Numbered from the stretch's first letter, positions 1 to 8,159 are shown. The stretch is 64,000 nucleotides of DNA from Bradyrhizobium sp. Tv2a-2 (GCF_000472425.1 NZ_AXAI01000013.1:146001-210000), one strand, 5' to 3'. Notes: a model not told the origin generated them from the sequence alone. A program made the numbers and translations.

Positions 1-815
1 GGCGCGAGGTGTTTCGCGCGGTGGCGCGGCTGCCCAAGCACGGCACCGCGCTGCTGCGCAGCGCCGCCATCGGCTGCTGGATGGGCATCACGCCCGGCGG
101 TCCGACGGCGGCGTCCTTCATGAGCTATGGCATCGCAAAGCGCTTCTCGCGCCGGGGGCGGTACTTCGGCAGCGGCGAGGTCGAGGGCATCATCGCGCCC
201 GAGACCGCCGACCACGCCGCCGGCACCAGCGCGCTGCTGCCGATGCTCTCGCTCGGTATTCCCGGCTCCGCCACCGCGGCTGTCATGATGGGCGGGCTGA
301 TGATCTGGGGCCTCAATCCCGGGCCGATGCTGTTCATCGACCAGAAAGACTTTGTCTGGGGCCTGATCGCCTCAATGTATGTCGGCAATATCGTCGCCGT
401 CGTGCTGGTGCTGCTGACGGTGCCGGTGTTCGCCGCCCTGATGCGAATTCCCTTCGTCGTCATCGCGCCGCTGATCGTCATCGTCTGCGCGGTCGGGGCC
501 TATTCGGTCTCGAACTCCTATCTCGATGTCGTACTGATGCTGGGCTTCGGCGTGGTCGGCTATCTCTTCAAAAAATTATCCTATCCGCTCGCTCCTCTGG
601 TGCTGGCGATCGTGATCGGCGACAAGGCAGAGGACGCGTTCCGGCAGTCCATGCTGATGTCCAAGGGCTCACTGGCCATCTTCTTCGACAACCGCCTGGT
701 GACGAGCCTCGTGGTCGCAGGCTTTGCGCTATTGCTGCTGCCGCTCGCGCTGCAGGTGCTGCGGCTATTGCGCGGCGACGCCGACACGAGCGGTGAAAAA
801 GTGAGGATCATATGA
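1..815 (+). CDS. tctA: Tripartite tricarboxylate transporter large permease TctA, C-terminal part
   Basis: Partial at the left edge; the frame is open back to base 3. TctA is the large (12-TM) inner-membrane subunit of TTT carriers, which take up carboxylates with a TctC binding protein and the small subunit TctB. The visible 270 residues contain the family loop GITPGGPTAASF, the GEVEGIIAPETADHAAGTSALLP segment and LSLGIPGSATAA, followed by long hydrophobic stretches and a short basic tail. Neither tctB nor a tctC partner is inside the window on this side. The stop codon overlaps the start of the pdxA-like remnant (ATGA), so the two were translationally coupled. The family is clear; the substrate cannot be read from sequence. 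Confidence 0.9.
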   Translation, partial: REVFRAVARLPKHGTALLRSAAIGCWMGITPGGPTAASFMSYGIAKRFSRRGRYFGSGEVEGIIAPETADHAAGTSALLPMLSLGIPGSATAAVMMGGLMIWGLNPGPMLFIDQKDFVWGLIASMYVGNIVAVVLVLLTVPVFAALMRIPFVVIAPLIVIVCAVGAYSVSNSYLDVVLMLGFGVVGYLFKKLSYPLAPLVLAIVIGDKAEDAFRQSMLMSKGSLAIFFDNRLVTSLVVAGFALLLLPLALQVLRLLRGDADTSGEKVRII

Positions 816-907
816 CTTCCGAACAGACGCGCCCAATCGTCGCGCTCGCGATGGGCGATCCCGCCGGCATCAGCGCCGAGCTCAGGACAGGCGCCGCCAC
901 CGGCTAG
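812..907 (+). pseudogene. Truncated pdxA-like gene (N-terminal 31 codons only)
   Basis: An ATG overlapping the tctA stop opens a frame of 31 codons ending in TAG. Residues 9-24 read IVALAMGDPAGISAEL, which matches the N-terminal MGDPAGI signature of PdxA (4-hydroxythreonine-4-phosphate dehydrogenase) and its PdxA2 homologues, normally about 330 residues. TctA-PdxA2 adjacency is a common arrangement, so the start looks native and coupled. After residue 24 similarity stops (RTGAATG) and the frame ends where the convergent SDR gene ends (stop codons overlap at 904-907). I infer a deletion or rearrangement junction near 884-904. The short frame is unlikely to be functional; a leader-peptide role is possible but unsupported. 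Confidence 0.7.
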
Positions 908-1629
908 GCTGTATTGCCCGCATCCACGGTCAGCACTGTGCCGGTGATGTTGCGGCCGCCGTCGCCGAGCAGGTATTCCACCATCGATGCAACATCGTCG
1001 GCCTCCGGCAGCCGCCGCAGCGCGCTGCGGCCAGCGATGCGCTGGCGACCCTCTTCCGATAAGTCCTGCGTCAATTCGGTATCGATAAAGCCCGGCGCGA
1101 TCGCGTTCACGGTGATCCCGAGCCTTCCAACCTCGCGCGCCAGCGAGCGGGTAAAGCCGGTCGCCGCCGCCTTGGTCGCGCCATACACGGAGAGGCCATT
1201 GTAGCCGGTCGAGGCGATGATGGAGGAGATGTTGACAACGCGTCCCGCGCCGCCGGCCATCATCTGGCGCACGACATATTTGGTCAGAACGACCGGCGAG
1301 AGCACGTTAAGCCGGATCAGCGCCTCGATCTCGGAATTGTGCATGGTTGCGAGCAACCCTTCGGCGCTCACTCCGGCATTGTTGACAAGACCGTAGATGG
1401 CGCCGAACTCGTCCCGCACCGATTTCACAAAGGCGGGAATCGCGTCGACCTTGCTGAGATCAAACGGCTTGAAGTGGAGGCGGTCGCCGCCCGCCGCGTG
1501 CATTGCCTGACGCAGCTCCTCGCTCTCGCGACGCGCCACGGCGGTCACGTGATAGCCCGCGGCGGCGAGCCGCCGCGCGATCGCGAGCCCAATACCGCGG
1601 CTGCCGCCGGTGACGAGGACATTACGCAT
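904..1629 (-). CDS. Short-chain dehydrogenase/reductase, FabG-like
   Basis: A 241-residue classical SDR. It has the cofactor motif TGGSRGIG near residue 8, NNAG near 87, and a complete catalytic Ser, Tyr-x-x-x-Lys set (NISS, then VYGATK). The closest functional type is 3-oxoacyl-ACP/CoA reductase. It is the last gene of a minus-strand group after an acyl carrier protein and an AMP ligase, and its first codons overlap the ligase by 8 bases, so the two are translationally coupled. A role in reducing a carrier-bound 3-keto acyl group is inferred from this context. Its 3' end abuts the pdxA-like fragment on the other strand. Confidence 0.85.
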   Translation of the reverse strand: MRNVLVTGGSRGIGLAIARRLAAAGYHVTAVARRESEELRQAMHAAGGDRLHFKPFDLSKVDAIPAFVKSVRDEFGAIYGLVNNAGVSAEGLLATMHNSEIEALIRLNVLSPVVLTKYVVRQMMAGGAGRVVNISSIIASTGYNGLSVYGATKAAATGFTRSLAREVGRLGITVNAIAPGFIDTELTQDLSEEGRQRIAGRSALRRLPEADDVASMVEYLLGDGGRNITGTVLTVDAGNTA

Positions 1630-3007
1630 CGGCGCGCGCCAGCTTTCCGGCCGGCGTCACATCGAGCTGCTCGACGAAACGGATCACTGCCGGCACCTTG
1701 TGCGCGGCAAGCGACGCCTTGCACTGATCGAGAATTTCCTTACGGATCGCGTCAACGCGGCTCGCCTCGGTGCCGTCGGCGAGAACGACGTCGGCGACCA
1801 CGATAGCGCCGGTGATCGGGCTCTTGCGCGAGCGCGCACGCGACATGCGCACGCTCGCATGCCGGTTGATCGCGGCCTCGATCTCTTCAGGATGAACCTT
1901 CAACCCGCCGATATTGATGATGCCGCCGCGTCGGCCGACAAAATAATAGCGGTCGGCGCGCAACTCGACCATATCGCCGGTGTCGACGAAGCCCTCACTA
2001 TCGGCGAGCGGCGCAGCATCGCCGCCGACGTAGGCATGCGCGGTACGACCGGAGCGGATGCGGAGCGAGCCATCGACGACCTTCATCTCGACGCCGTCGC
2101 GGCTCGGCCCGACCAGGCTCGCCGGAAAGCCCTCGCGCCCGTCATTCACCGCAAAGCCGACGCCCGCTTCGGTCGAAGCGTAAGCATGGCCGACGGATGC
2201 GCCGGGAAACGCCTGGGCGAGGCCGTCGAGCACGGCCTGGTCGGCGATTTCGCCGGAGAGGCGGACATAACGCGGCGAAAACTGCGCAGCCGCGCCGCTC
2301 ATCAACAGCTTGCGCCAGTGCGAGGGTGTACCGGAGATATGGGTGACGCCGCGCGCGGAGAGTCGTGCCACGTGATCGACGAGCGCTTCGCCGGGCTCGG
2401 ACAGCACCATGGATCCGCCGCCGATCACGGCGCGGAGAAATATCTGCAGGCCGCCGTAGCGGCGAATATCATAGAAGGTCGCCCACACCGCGCTGGCGCT
2501 GCGCGCAGGTCCATCGGCGATGATGGCACCGGTCAGGCCCTCCAGCGTATGGCTCACTATCTTGGGGACGCCCGATGTGCCCGAGGTCAGCATCAGCCAA
2601 TCGGTAGCGCGTTCAGTGGTGATCTCGGGAGCACCATGTTCAGGCAGGTGAGCGCCGACGATGAGATAGACGCCGGAATCCGACCAGCGCAGCGGCTGGT
2701 CTGTGACAATGGCATCGATCTCGGCATCGCTGACCAGCGCCTGGACGTGATCCGGATTGAGATCCGGTGGGCAAAGCAGCATGCGACGGGCGATGCCGTC
2801 GAGTTCGATCATCGCAATCGCCGACAGCAACTGGCCCGATAGAGCAAGCAGCACCGAACGGCCGGACAATTCGCGCGCGGGGGTTGCAAGGCAGCTATGC
2901 GTGAGAACGTCAGTCAGCGACACGCTGTGTCGCGCGTCGGAAATCGTGCGGTCCTTCAGCTCCGGGCCGAGATATTCCCGGAGCGCGGAGATCTCACGCG
3001 GAGACAT
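1622..3007 (-). CDS. Short AMP-dependent acyl ligase (acyl-CoA or acyl-ACP synthetase)
   Basis: A 461-residue ANL-superfamily enzyme. The P-loop-like motif LMLTSGTSGVPK lies near residue 140, GHAYASTEAG near 270, the hinge region DTGDMVEL near 345 with GRRGGIINIGG after it, and the C-terminal catalytic lysine in TPAGKLAR at the end. It activates a carboxylic acid as acyl-adenylate and passes it to a thiol. It is shorter than typical acyl-CoA synthetases (500-600) with a reduced N-terminal lobe. It overlaps the upstream ACP gene by 14 bases and the SDR by 8, so loading of that ACP is the likely job. DltA-like amino acid activation is an alternative; substrate unknown. Confidence 0.8.
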   Translation of the reverse strand: MSPREISALREYLGPELKDRTISDARHSVSLTDVLTHSCLATPARELSGRSVLLALSGQLLSAIAMIELDGIARRMLLCPPDLNPDHVQALVSDAEIDAIVTDQPLRWSDSGVYLIVGAHLPEHGAPEITTERATDWLMLTSGTSGVPKIVSHTLEGLTGAIIADGPARSASAVWATFYDIRRYGGLQIFLRAVIGGGSMVLSEPGEALVDHVARLSARGVTHISGTPSHWRKLLMSGAAAQFSPRYVRLSGEIADQAVLDGLAQAFPGASVGHAYASTEAGVGFAVNDGREGFPASLVGPSRDGVEMKVVDGSLRIRSGRTAHAYVGGDAAPLADSEGFVDTGDMVELRADRYYFVGRRGGIINIGGLKVHPEEIEAAINRHASVRMSRARSRKSPITGAIVVADVVLADGTEASRVDAIRKEILDQCKASLAAHKVPAVIRFVEQLDVTPAGKLARADA

Positions 3008-3239
3008 TTTCGTAGGCCCTGACGAAGTCGCCGACGGTCAGGGGGAAGGTGATGTCTTCCGCTATGGTAAACGGATCGACACCAAGATCGTCCTCGAGCC
3101 GCGCCACCAGGATGGCGAAGGCCAGGGAATCGAAGCCGGTTTCATGCAGCGACAGACCGTCTTCAAGCGGCGGAAGCGTAATCTTCTGCTCCCCCGCGAT
3201 CTGCTGCATCGCCGAAAAAATCCTGGACTTCACCGACAT
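2994..3239 (-). CDS. Acyl carrier protein
   Basis: An 81-residue carrier protein with the phosphopantetheine attachment motif GFDSLAF (the serine is near residue 35) and the acidic helix II that follows. I chose the ATG at 3239 because GAGGGA lies six bases before it; an upstream in-frame ATG at 3263 would add eight residues without a ribosome site. It is the first gene of the ACP-ligase-SDR set and overlaps the ligase start. It must be activated by a 4'-phosphopantetheinyl transferase, and the Sfp-type enzyme at 34131-34856 is a candidate besides AcpS. It is not the housekeeping AcpP: it sits with an AMP ligase rather than fabD/fabG/fabF, and its sequence differs. Confidence 0.85.
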   Translation of the reverse strand: MSVKSRIFSAMQQIAGEQKITLPPLEDGLSLHETGFDSLAFAILVARLEDDLGVDPFTIAEDITFPLTVGDFVRAYENVSA

Positions 3240-3385
3240 TGATCCCTCGTCTTTGGTTCTCATTGGCTGGCCCGGACCCTAGAGCGGAAGCGTAAATTAA
3301 CTGACTCCTGTCGTATCGTTTCGTGCCCATTGGGTAAACGGCATAGTTGCCGAACTAGATAAAATGCGTCCTGATTGAAGCGATG

Positions 3386-5200
3386 TCAAAGCCGGATCGC
3401 GCCCTCCACAAGCCGCGCGTAAAAGGCGGCATCGAGCCGACGGTAGTCCCCGCTCGCCGCATCCCTCATAAACATCGGATCGCTCACGATAGCGGGATCG
3501 AGACCGTCGCGGATCAGCTGCTGCTTTTTCTGCTTGAAGGTTTCGGTGGCATCCAGCGTTTCGCAGAGCCTGACGAAGACCGGGATTGCGTAGATCGGTA
3601 GCCTGCGCGACAGATGCTCGGTGAAGGTTTCGAAGTTGAAGTCGTCGTCAACCACGATCGCGGCCATACCTGCACGTCCGTCGGCACCCGGCACGGCAAC
3701 ACCATAAGTCGAGGCATCGCGGACACCCGGACATTCGCGGATCGCATCGTTCACCTCGCTGGTCGAGACATTCTCGCCCTTCCAGCGGAAAGTGTCGCCG
3801 GCGCGGTCGACAAAATGGAAATAGCCCTGCGCGTCGAGTCGCATCAGATCGCCGGTGCGAAACCAGGCATCGCCTTTCGCAAACACATCGCGCAGGATCT
3901 TCTTCTCGGACTCCGCCGCATCCGTATAGCCCTCGAAACGGCCGCCGCCCTGATCAGCCGTGCCGATGCGGCCGATCGCTTCGCCAGCCTCCCCGCGCGG
4001 GCAAGCGACACAGAGGCCATCCTCGCCACGAACGGGCGTGCCGCTGTCGGTATCGAGCCGGACGATGGCAGCTGGAAAGCGATGCGCCAGCAACGACGGA
4101 ATCCGGCCGATCGCACCGGGTTTGCCCTCGACGTTGAACAGCGAAAAATTGCCTTCGGTGGCGGCATAGAACTCGAGGATGTGCGGGATCGCGAAGCGCG
4201 CGGCAAAGGCGTCCCAGATATCGCCGCGCAAGCCGTTACCGACCGCGAGCCTCAGCCTGTGCGACGCTTCACGCTCCGTGACCTCTGCTTTCAGCAGGTA
4301 GCGGCAGAGTTCGCCGATATATTGAAACACCGTGCAATCAAATCGTGCGATATCGTCCCAGAATTGCTTTGCGGAAAATTTCTCCGCGAGCACCACCGAT
4401 CCGCCGGCGCTCAGCATGCTGCAGGGCGCGACGACGCCGCCGACGGAATGACAGAGCGGCAGGCAATCATAGAGACGATCGTCGATGGATGCGTCCATCA
4501 GGCCTGCGAACCAGCCGCCCCAATTCAGGATGCGGCGATGGCTGATATTGGCCGCCTTCGGCAGCCCCGTGGTGCCGGAGGTGTAGATCAAGAGCGCGCG
4601 ATGGTCGATTCCGACATCGCCGCGTTCGATAGCCGACAATGGACGGGCATCCATCCCGGCCAATGCCGCATCCAGATCGCCACTGGCGCCGGCCTCCCCC
4701 GAAATCCAGATCTTTGCTGGGCGCGCCAGATGGGGTCGCGCCGTCTCGAACATGTCGACGTGACTGGAGGCCACGATGACATCGTGAGCCTGCGCGACAT
4801 TGATGCAATGAGCCAGCGACTGGCCCACCAGCCTGGTGTTGATCAACGCCACCGCACCGCCGACCCTGCTGATGCCGAGCCAGCAGGCGATATAGTCCGG
4901 CCGGTTCGACATGATCAGGCAGACGGTGCGGCCGTGGCCAATGCCATGGCGTCGCGCCCAGCGGGCATACTGGTTGATCCGTGCGGCAAGCTCACCGTAG
5001 GTGAAGCTCTCGCCGCCCGACAACAGCGCCGGGCGGTCAGGCTGCCGCCTCGCCCAGGCCTCGACCACATCCGCAAACAGGCAATGCGGCTCGGCCTCGA
5101 TGCGCGAGGTCAGCTCGATCGCCTTCAGCCAGGCCTTGGCCGCCGACGGCTTGCGGCGAGGCGCGATTTCCGCCGATCGTTCGATGACGTCTTCGTTCAT
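3386..5200 (-). CDS. FATP/VLACS-type long-chain acyl-CoA synthetase
   Basis: A 604-residue acyl-CoA synthetase of the fatty-acid transport protein group. It shows LIYTSGTTGLPKAANISH near residue 205, the VLACS/FATP signature YIGELCRYLL near 295, EFYAATEGN near 340, and the motif FRTGDLMRLDAQGYFHFVDR near 445. Such enzymes couple fatty-acid or bile-acid-like uptake to CoA activation at the membrane. About 120 bases separate it from the ACP start on the same strand and 69 bases from the MarR gene upstream, so it may share a transcript with either. The start at 5200 (ATG) is supported by homologous length. The substrate is not readable, but a bulky or long acyl chain is expected. Confidence 0.85.
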   Translation of the reverse strand: MNEDVIERSAEIAPRRKPSAAKAWLKAIELTSRIEAEPHCLFADVVEAWARRQPDRPALLSGGESFTYGELAARINQYARWARRHGIGHGRTVCLIMSNRPDYIACWLGISRVGGAVALINTRLVGQSLAHCINVAQAHDVIVASSHVDMFETARPHLARPAKIWISGEAGASGDLDAALAGMDARPLSAIERGDVGIDHRALLIYTSGTTGLPKAANISHRRILNWGGWFAGLMDASIDDRLYDCLPLCHSVGGVVAPCSMLSAGGSVVLAEKFSAKQFWDDIARFDCTVFQYIGELCRYLLKAEVTEREASHRLRLAVGNGLRGDIWDAFAARFAIPHILEFYAATEGNFSLFNVEGKPGAIGRIPSLLAHRFPAAIVRLDTDSGTPVRGEDGLCVACPRGEAGEAIGRIGTADQGGGRFEGYTDAAESEKKILRDVFAKGDAWFRTGDLMRLDAQGYFHFVDRAGDTFRWKGENVSTSEVNDAIRECPGVRDASTYGVAVPGADGRAGMAAIVVDDDFNFETFTEHLSRRLPIYAIPVFVRLCETLDATETFKQKKQQLIRDGLDPAIVSDPMFMRDAASGDYRRLDAAFYARLVEGAIRL

Positions 5201-5269
5201 GATCGGATCATGTGTTGAACCCGGCCAAGATATAGACCGATCGCGCTGACGAGATGTTAACCGGGACGG

Positions 5270-5737
5270 TTAAGGGCGACCGGTACGGCTACCCTGTCCG
5301 GGTCGCCGCAACGGTCGCAAGAGCCTGGTGAGGGTAGGACCAATCGCGCGCAGCTCTTCCAGATGAATCCGGGAGAGTTGCTGCAACCGCCTCTCCCCTT
5401 CCCTTGTCAGGCTGACCAGTACGCGCCGGCTGTCGGCACCATCGACGCTGCGGCTCAATATCTTCAATCGGGTCATCCGATTGACCAGCTCGACGGCGGT
5501 GTGATGGCGGATCAGCAGGCGCTCTGCGACTTCTCCGACCGAGATCGGCCCCTTGCCGGAGAAACCTCGCACAACCAGCAACGCCTGATGCTGCTGCGGG
5601 GTGAGCCCGGCCCGCTTGGCTGCCGTCTGGCTGAATGCCTGGAACTTCCGCAGCTCGTAGCGAAAGCGCGCCAGCGCCTCGTAATCCACCGCTGCCGTGC
5701 CACCGGCGCGGGTTCTTGCGCGCTTAACCTTTCGCAA
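5270..5737 (-). CDS. MarR-family transcriptional regulator
   Basis: A 155-residue protein with the MarR winged-helix pattern: recognition region GPISVGEVAERLLIRHHTAVELV (in two parts, near residues 67-88), wing with DSRRVLVSLT near 103-112, and flanking dimerisation helices. It lies directly upstream of, and on the same strand as, the FATP-type synthetase, so control of the acyl-activation cluster is the natural inference; such regulators often respond to aromatic or acyl ligands. The start is uncertain: the longest frame begins with TTG at 5737 without a clear ribosome site, and a GTG at 5689 would remove 16 basic residues outside the conserved fold. The last residues are basic and disordered. 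Confidence 0.8.
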   Translation of the reverse strand: MRKVKRARTRAGGTAAVDYEALARFRYELRKFQAFSQTAAKRAGLTPQQHQALLVVRGFSGKGPISVGEVAERLLIRHHTAVELVNRMTRLKILSRSVDGADSRRVLVSLTREGERRLQQLSRIHLEELRAIGPTLTRLLRPLRRPGQGSRTGRP

Positions 5738-5841
5738 CTAGCCCATCCTCGGTTCCACGTGGTCCCCGCGCATCTTCGCATCATGGGCCCTCCCGAGACC
5801 ATCGGGCGGTGGGCAATATCTGTGGACCACGGAGCCACGCG

Positions 5842-6498
5842 CTAGCTGCGGTGGGCACCCCCGTCTCCTTCCTCCAGCAGTTTCAGGAGCATACGTTGCA
5901 CCGCGATGGGTATCCTCGTGCTCTTGCGCCGCACCGACCTGTCGAGGGCTTCGAGGATGGCCGCCTGCACCGGTTCACCCGCCGCGAATCTGACCTCCAG
6001 GTAACGCCACATTTCCGAGAAGGATTTGCCCGCCCACGATGGCCGCGCGATCGTGACCCCGCGCGATTTGGCCCAGCGGACGATTTCCGCTGCGGTCAGC
6101 GGGCCGCAGTTGCGCGCCCGGACGAGCCGCTCGAACGTCACCTCCCGGAGAAAAGAGCTTGACGGCAACCAATCCTTCCGCGGCGGGTCTTCGCCAGTCA
6201 TTTCGGCCGCAAGCAACTTGAGAACGTTGAGCGCGCGAACGCTGAGTTCGCAAGGGGCAGGAGCCTCCGCGCCGGCCTCGCCGCCTGCCCGCGCGTCGAT
6301 CGCGCCGAAGCAGGTGTTGATTGTGGCCAGGGAGATGGTCTCGTCCGGGGCCATCTGCCTGTCGTCCGGGCTGGCTGACGCGACGCCATCATGCGCAATC
6401 ATTTTCAGTCCGTACCTCATTGCCAGAGGACATCTCTGTCCGCATCCCGCCGCTGGAAACACCGCAGCGCACAACGTACCATGACAGTTACCAGACAT
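5842..6498 (-). CDS. Protein with RNA polymerase alpha-CTD-like domain
   Basis: A 218-residue protein of no known family to me. Residues about 84-150 resemble the helix-hairpin-helix fold of the RNA polymerase alpha C-terminal domain: LSVRALNVLK matches the LTVRSANCLK-type helix, and ERLVRARNCGPLTAAEIVRW matches the ELLKTPNLGKKSLTEIK-type hairpin, followed by a short helix ending in RGVTI. Two further predicted helical segments follow. The N-terminal 50 residues look unconserved, with alternative ATGs at 6420, 6402 and 6354. The ATG at 6498 is one base from a TATCGT-N3-ACGATA palindrome shared with the divergent transporter operon, so autoregulation is possible. Annotation as hypothetical DNA-binding protein is safest. 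Confidence 0.6.
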   Translation of the reverse strand: MSGNCHGTLCAAVFPAAGCGQRCPLAMRYGLKMIAHDGVASASPDDRQMAPDETISLATINTCFGAIDARAGGEAGAEAPAPCELSVRALNVLKLLAAEMTGEDPPRKDWLPSSSFLREVTFERLVRARNCGPLTAAEIVRWAKSRGVTIARPSWAGKSFSEMWRYLEVRFAAGEPVQAAILEALDRSVRRKSTRIPIAVQRMLLKLLEEGDGGAHRS

Positions 6499-6499
6499 A

Positions 6500-6587
6500 T
6501 ATCGTGATACGATACTTTAAGCCAATTGAGGCCGTCCTCGACGAAAGGTGAATTTGACGAGACGATATATCGTGGAACGATATATCG
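6500..6587. promoter_or_regulatory. Two-copy palindromic operator TATCGT-N3-ACGATA
   Basis: Two perfect copies of TATCGT-N3-ACGATA lie at 6500-6514 (spacer GAT) and 6568-6582 (spacer GGA), with centres 68 bases apart, between the alpha-CTD-like gene and the Liv operon. The second is flanked on both sides by extra half-site-like bases, giving two overlapping CGATATATCG palindromes at 6563-6572 and 6578-6587. The arrangement is that of a dimeric repressor or activator acting on both divergent promoters. Which regulator binds is unknown; the neighbouring alpha-CTD-like protein or the MarR protein are candidates. Confidence 0.7.
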
Positions 6588-6701
6588 CCCATGCCGGCAC
6601 CAGCCCGGCGACCGGCGATCCTGCGTTGGCATCGGGTGCCTGCCATTTCCCGTGCGCCACGTCGCAATCAGAACAGAAATATATTGGGAGGAGGTTCGGC
6701 G

Positions 6702-8060
6702 ATGAAAAGATTGATGATCGAGCAGCCGTCACGGTTGGCAGTCTCCCGCCGGCAATTGTTGCAGACGGCCGCGGGACTGGCGGGCGCGAGCATGCTTCCC
6801 GCAGGGCTGATGCCGCGGGCTTTTGCAGAAGATCGTCCTGCCGTCGGCACCTTTCCCGCCGGCGCGTCCGGCTCGTCGGTGTTCATCGGCATCACGGTGC
6901 CCCGGACCGGCACCTATGCACTGCAAGGCGAGGACGAGCTCAAGGGTTACGAACTCGCAGTCGAGCACATCAACAGCGGCAACGACCTGATCAAGCAGAT
7001 CTCGCCCAAGACCACGAAGGGCGTGCTCGGCAAGGAGGTCAAATTCGGCGTCGCCGATTCCGCGGCCAAGCCCAACGAGGCGGTTCAGGCGGAGCAGCGC
7101 TTCATCACCGAGAACAAGGCCATCCTGATGACCGGCTCGACCTCGAGCGCAGTTGCGGTCGCGCTCAACAAGCTCGCGCAGCGCGAGAAGGTCCTCTACG
7201 TCACTGGGATCTCGGGTTCAAACGACACCACCGGCAAGGATTGCGTGCGTTACGGCTTCCGGCAATGCTTCTACGGCCAGACCGCCGCGGCTGCGATCGG
7301 CCCCATCATCGTCAAGACATTCGGCAAGAACAAGAAAGCGGCCTACCTGACGCCGGACTACACCTATGGCCACACCGTCACCAAATCGATGACGGACTAT
7401 CTCGCGACCGCGGGGTGGACCACCGCCACCGATCAGGTCGCCCCGCTGGGCGCGCCGGACTACTCCTCATACCTGCTCAACATCGCCAACTCCGGCGCCG
7501 ACGTCCTGCTCAACGTCAACTGGGGCCACGATGCGGTCCTGTCGACCCAGCAGGCCAAGCAATTCGGCATCTTCGACAAGATGAAGCTGGTGGTGCCGTA
7601 CCAGACGCCGTTCCTGGCCCGCGAGGCTGGTGGCGATCTGATGTCAGGCGTCTACGCGGCTACTGACTTCTGGTGGACGCTTGAAGACAAATACCCACTC
7701 GCCAAGATGTTCGTCGCGGCGTTCGAAAAGAAGTACGGCTACAAGCCGGAGTGGGGCGCCAACAACGCCTACATGCAGTTCGCGCTCTGGGCCGAGGCTG
7801 TCGAGCACGCCGGCAGTTTCTTTCCGCCTGATGTGATCAAGTCCTACGAGGAGGGCCGCAAGGTCCAGTCCACGGTCGGCGAGGTGTATTTCCGCAAAGA
7901 AGACCATCAGCTCGTCCGCCCGGTCATCATTGTCAAGGGCAAGGCGCCAAAGGACATGAAGAACAAGGAAGACTACTACGACGTGGTCGAGATCGTTCCG
8001 GGCGAGGGCCTCATGCAGAAGCCCGATGCGTTTGGCTGCAGCCTCGGCGCATACACGTGA
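6702..8060 (+). CDS. Branched-chain amino acid/amide ABC transporter substrate-binding protein
   Basis: A 452-residue periplasmic type I binding protein of the Peripla_BP_6 (LivJ-like) family. The N-terminus carries a Tat-type signal with SRRQLLQTAAGLAG at residues 15-28, ending near ALA-like PRAFAED. FIGITVPRTGTYALQGEDE near residue 64 and the later TGSTSSAVAVALN and YLTPDYTYGHT stretches fit the family. The ATG at 6702 is preferred over the open frame upstream because GGGAGGAGG sits 8 bases before it. It heads the livH-livMG-livF genes and so supplies substrate specificity, which cannot be deduced; family members bind amino acids, amides, urea or aromatic acids. Confidence 0.9.
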   Translation: MKRLMIEQPSRLAVSRRQLLQTAAGLAGASMLPAGLMPRAFAEDRPAVGTFPAGASGSSVFIGITVPRTGTYALQGEDELKGYELAVEHINSGNDLIKQISPKTTKGVLGKEVKFGVADSAAKPNEAVQAEQRFITENKAILMTGSTSSAVAVALNKLAQREKVLYVTGISGSNDTTGKDCVRYGFRQCFYGQTAAAAIGPIIVKTFGKNKKAAYLTPDYTYGHTVTKSMTDYLATAGWTTATDQVAPLGAPDYSSYLLNIANSGADVLLNVNWGHDAVLSTQQAKQFGIFDKMKLVVPYQTPFLAREAGGDLMSGVYAATDFWWTLEDKYPLAKMFVAAFEKKYGYKPEWGANNAYMQFALWAEAVEHAGSFFPPDVIKSYEEGRKVQSTVGEVYFRKEDHQLVRPVIIVKGKAPKDMKNKEDYYDVVEIVPGEGLMQKPDAFGCSLGAYT

Positions 8061-8067
8061 GCCGACT

Positions 8068-8108
8068 CCCGACGCCGCACGCGATCGCAGACTTGCGGCG
8101 GCGTCGGG
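8068..8108 (+). promoter_or_regulatory. Intercistronic stem-loop between binding protein and permease genes
   Basis: An 11-bp perfect stem, CCCGACGCCGC at 8068-8078 pairing with GCGGCGTCGGG at 8098-8108, lies 8 bases after the binding-protein stop. No T tract follows, so it is not a classical terminator. Stable stems here are known in other transporter operons to protect the upstream mRNA and let the binding protein be made in excess; that role is inferred. Confidence 0.55.
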
Positions 8109-8159
8109 GCTCTCTCGAGCGTGCAACGCGTCGTCGCAGCAAATCATGACCGGCGATCG

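Noticed and set aside
904..3239. Split carboxylic acid reductase (A, T, R on separate genes)
   Set aside because: The SDR is a 241-residue classical FabG type with Ser-Tyr-Lys and no CAR R-domain extension, and the AMP ligase is too short for a CAR A domain.
3614..5218. 534-codon open frame antisense to the FATP-type synthetase
   Set aside because: GC-rich shadow: no family motif, low complexity in Arg/Ala/Asp, and the opposite strand has an obvious enzyme.
6591..6701. N-terminal extension of the Liv binding protein
   Set aside because: The extension lacks signal-like features and follows the operator; GGAGGAGG directly before the ATG at 6702 and the Tat motif after it fix the start.
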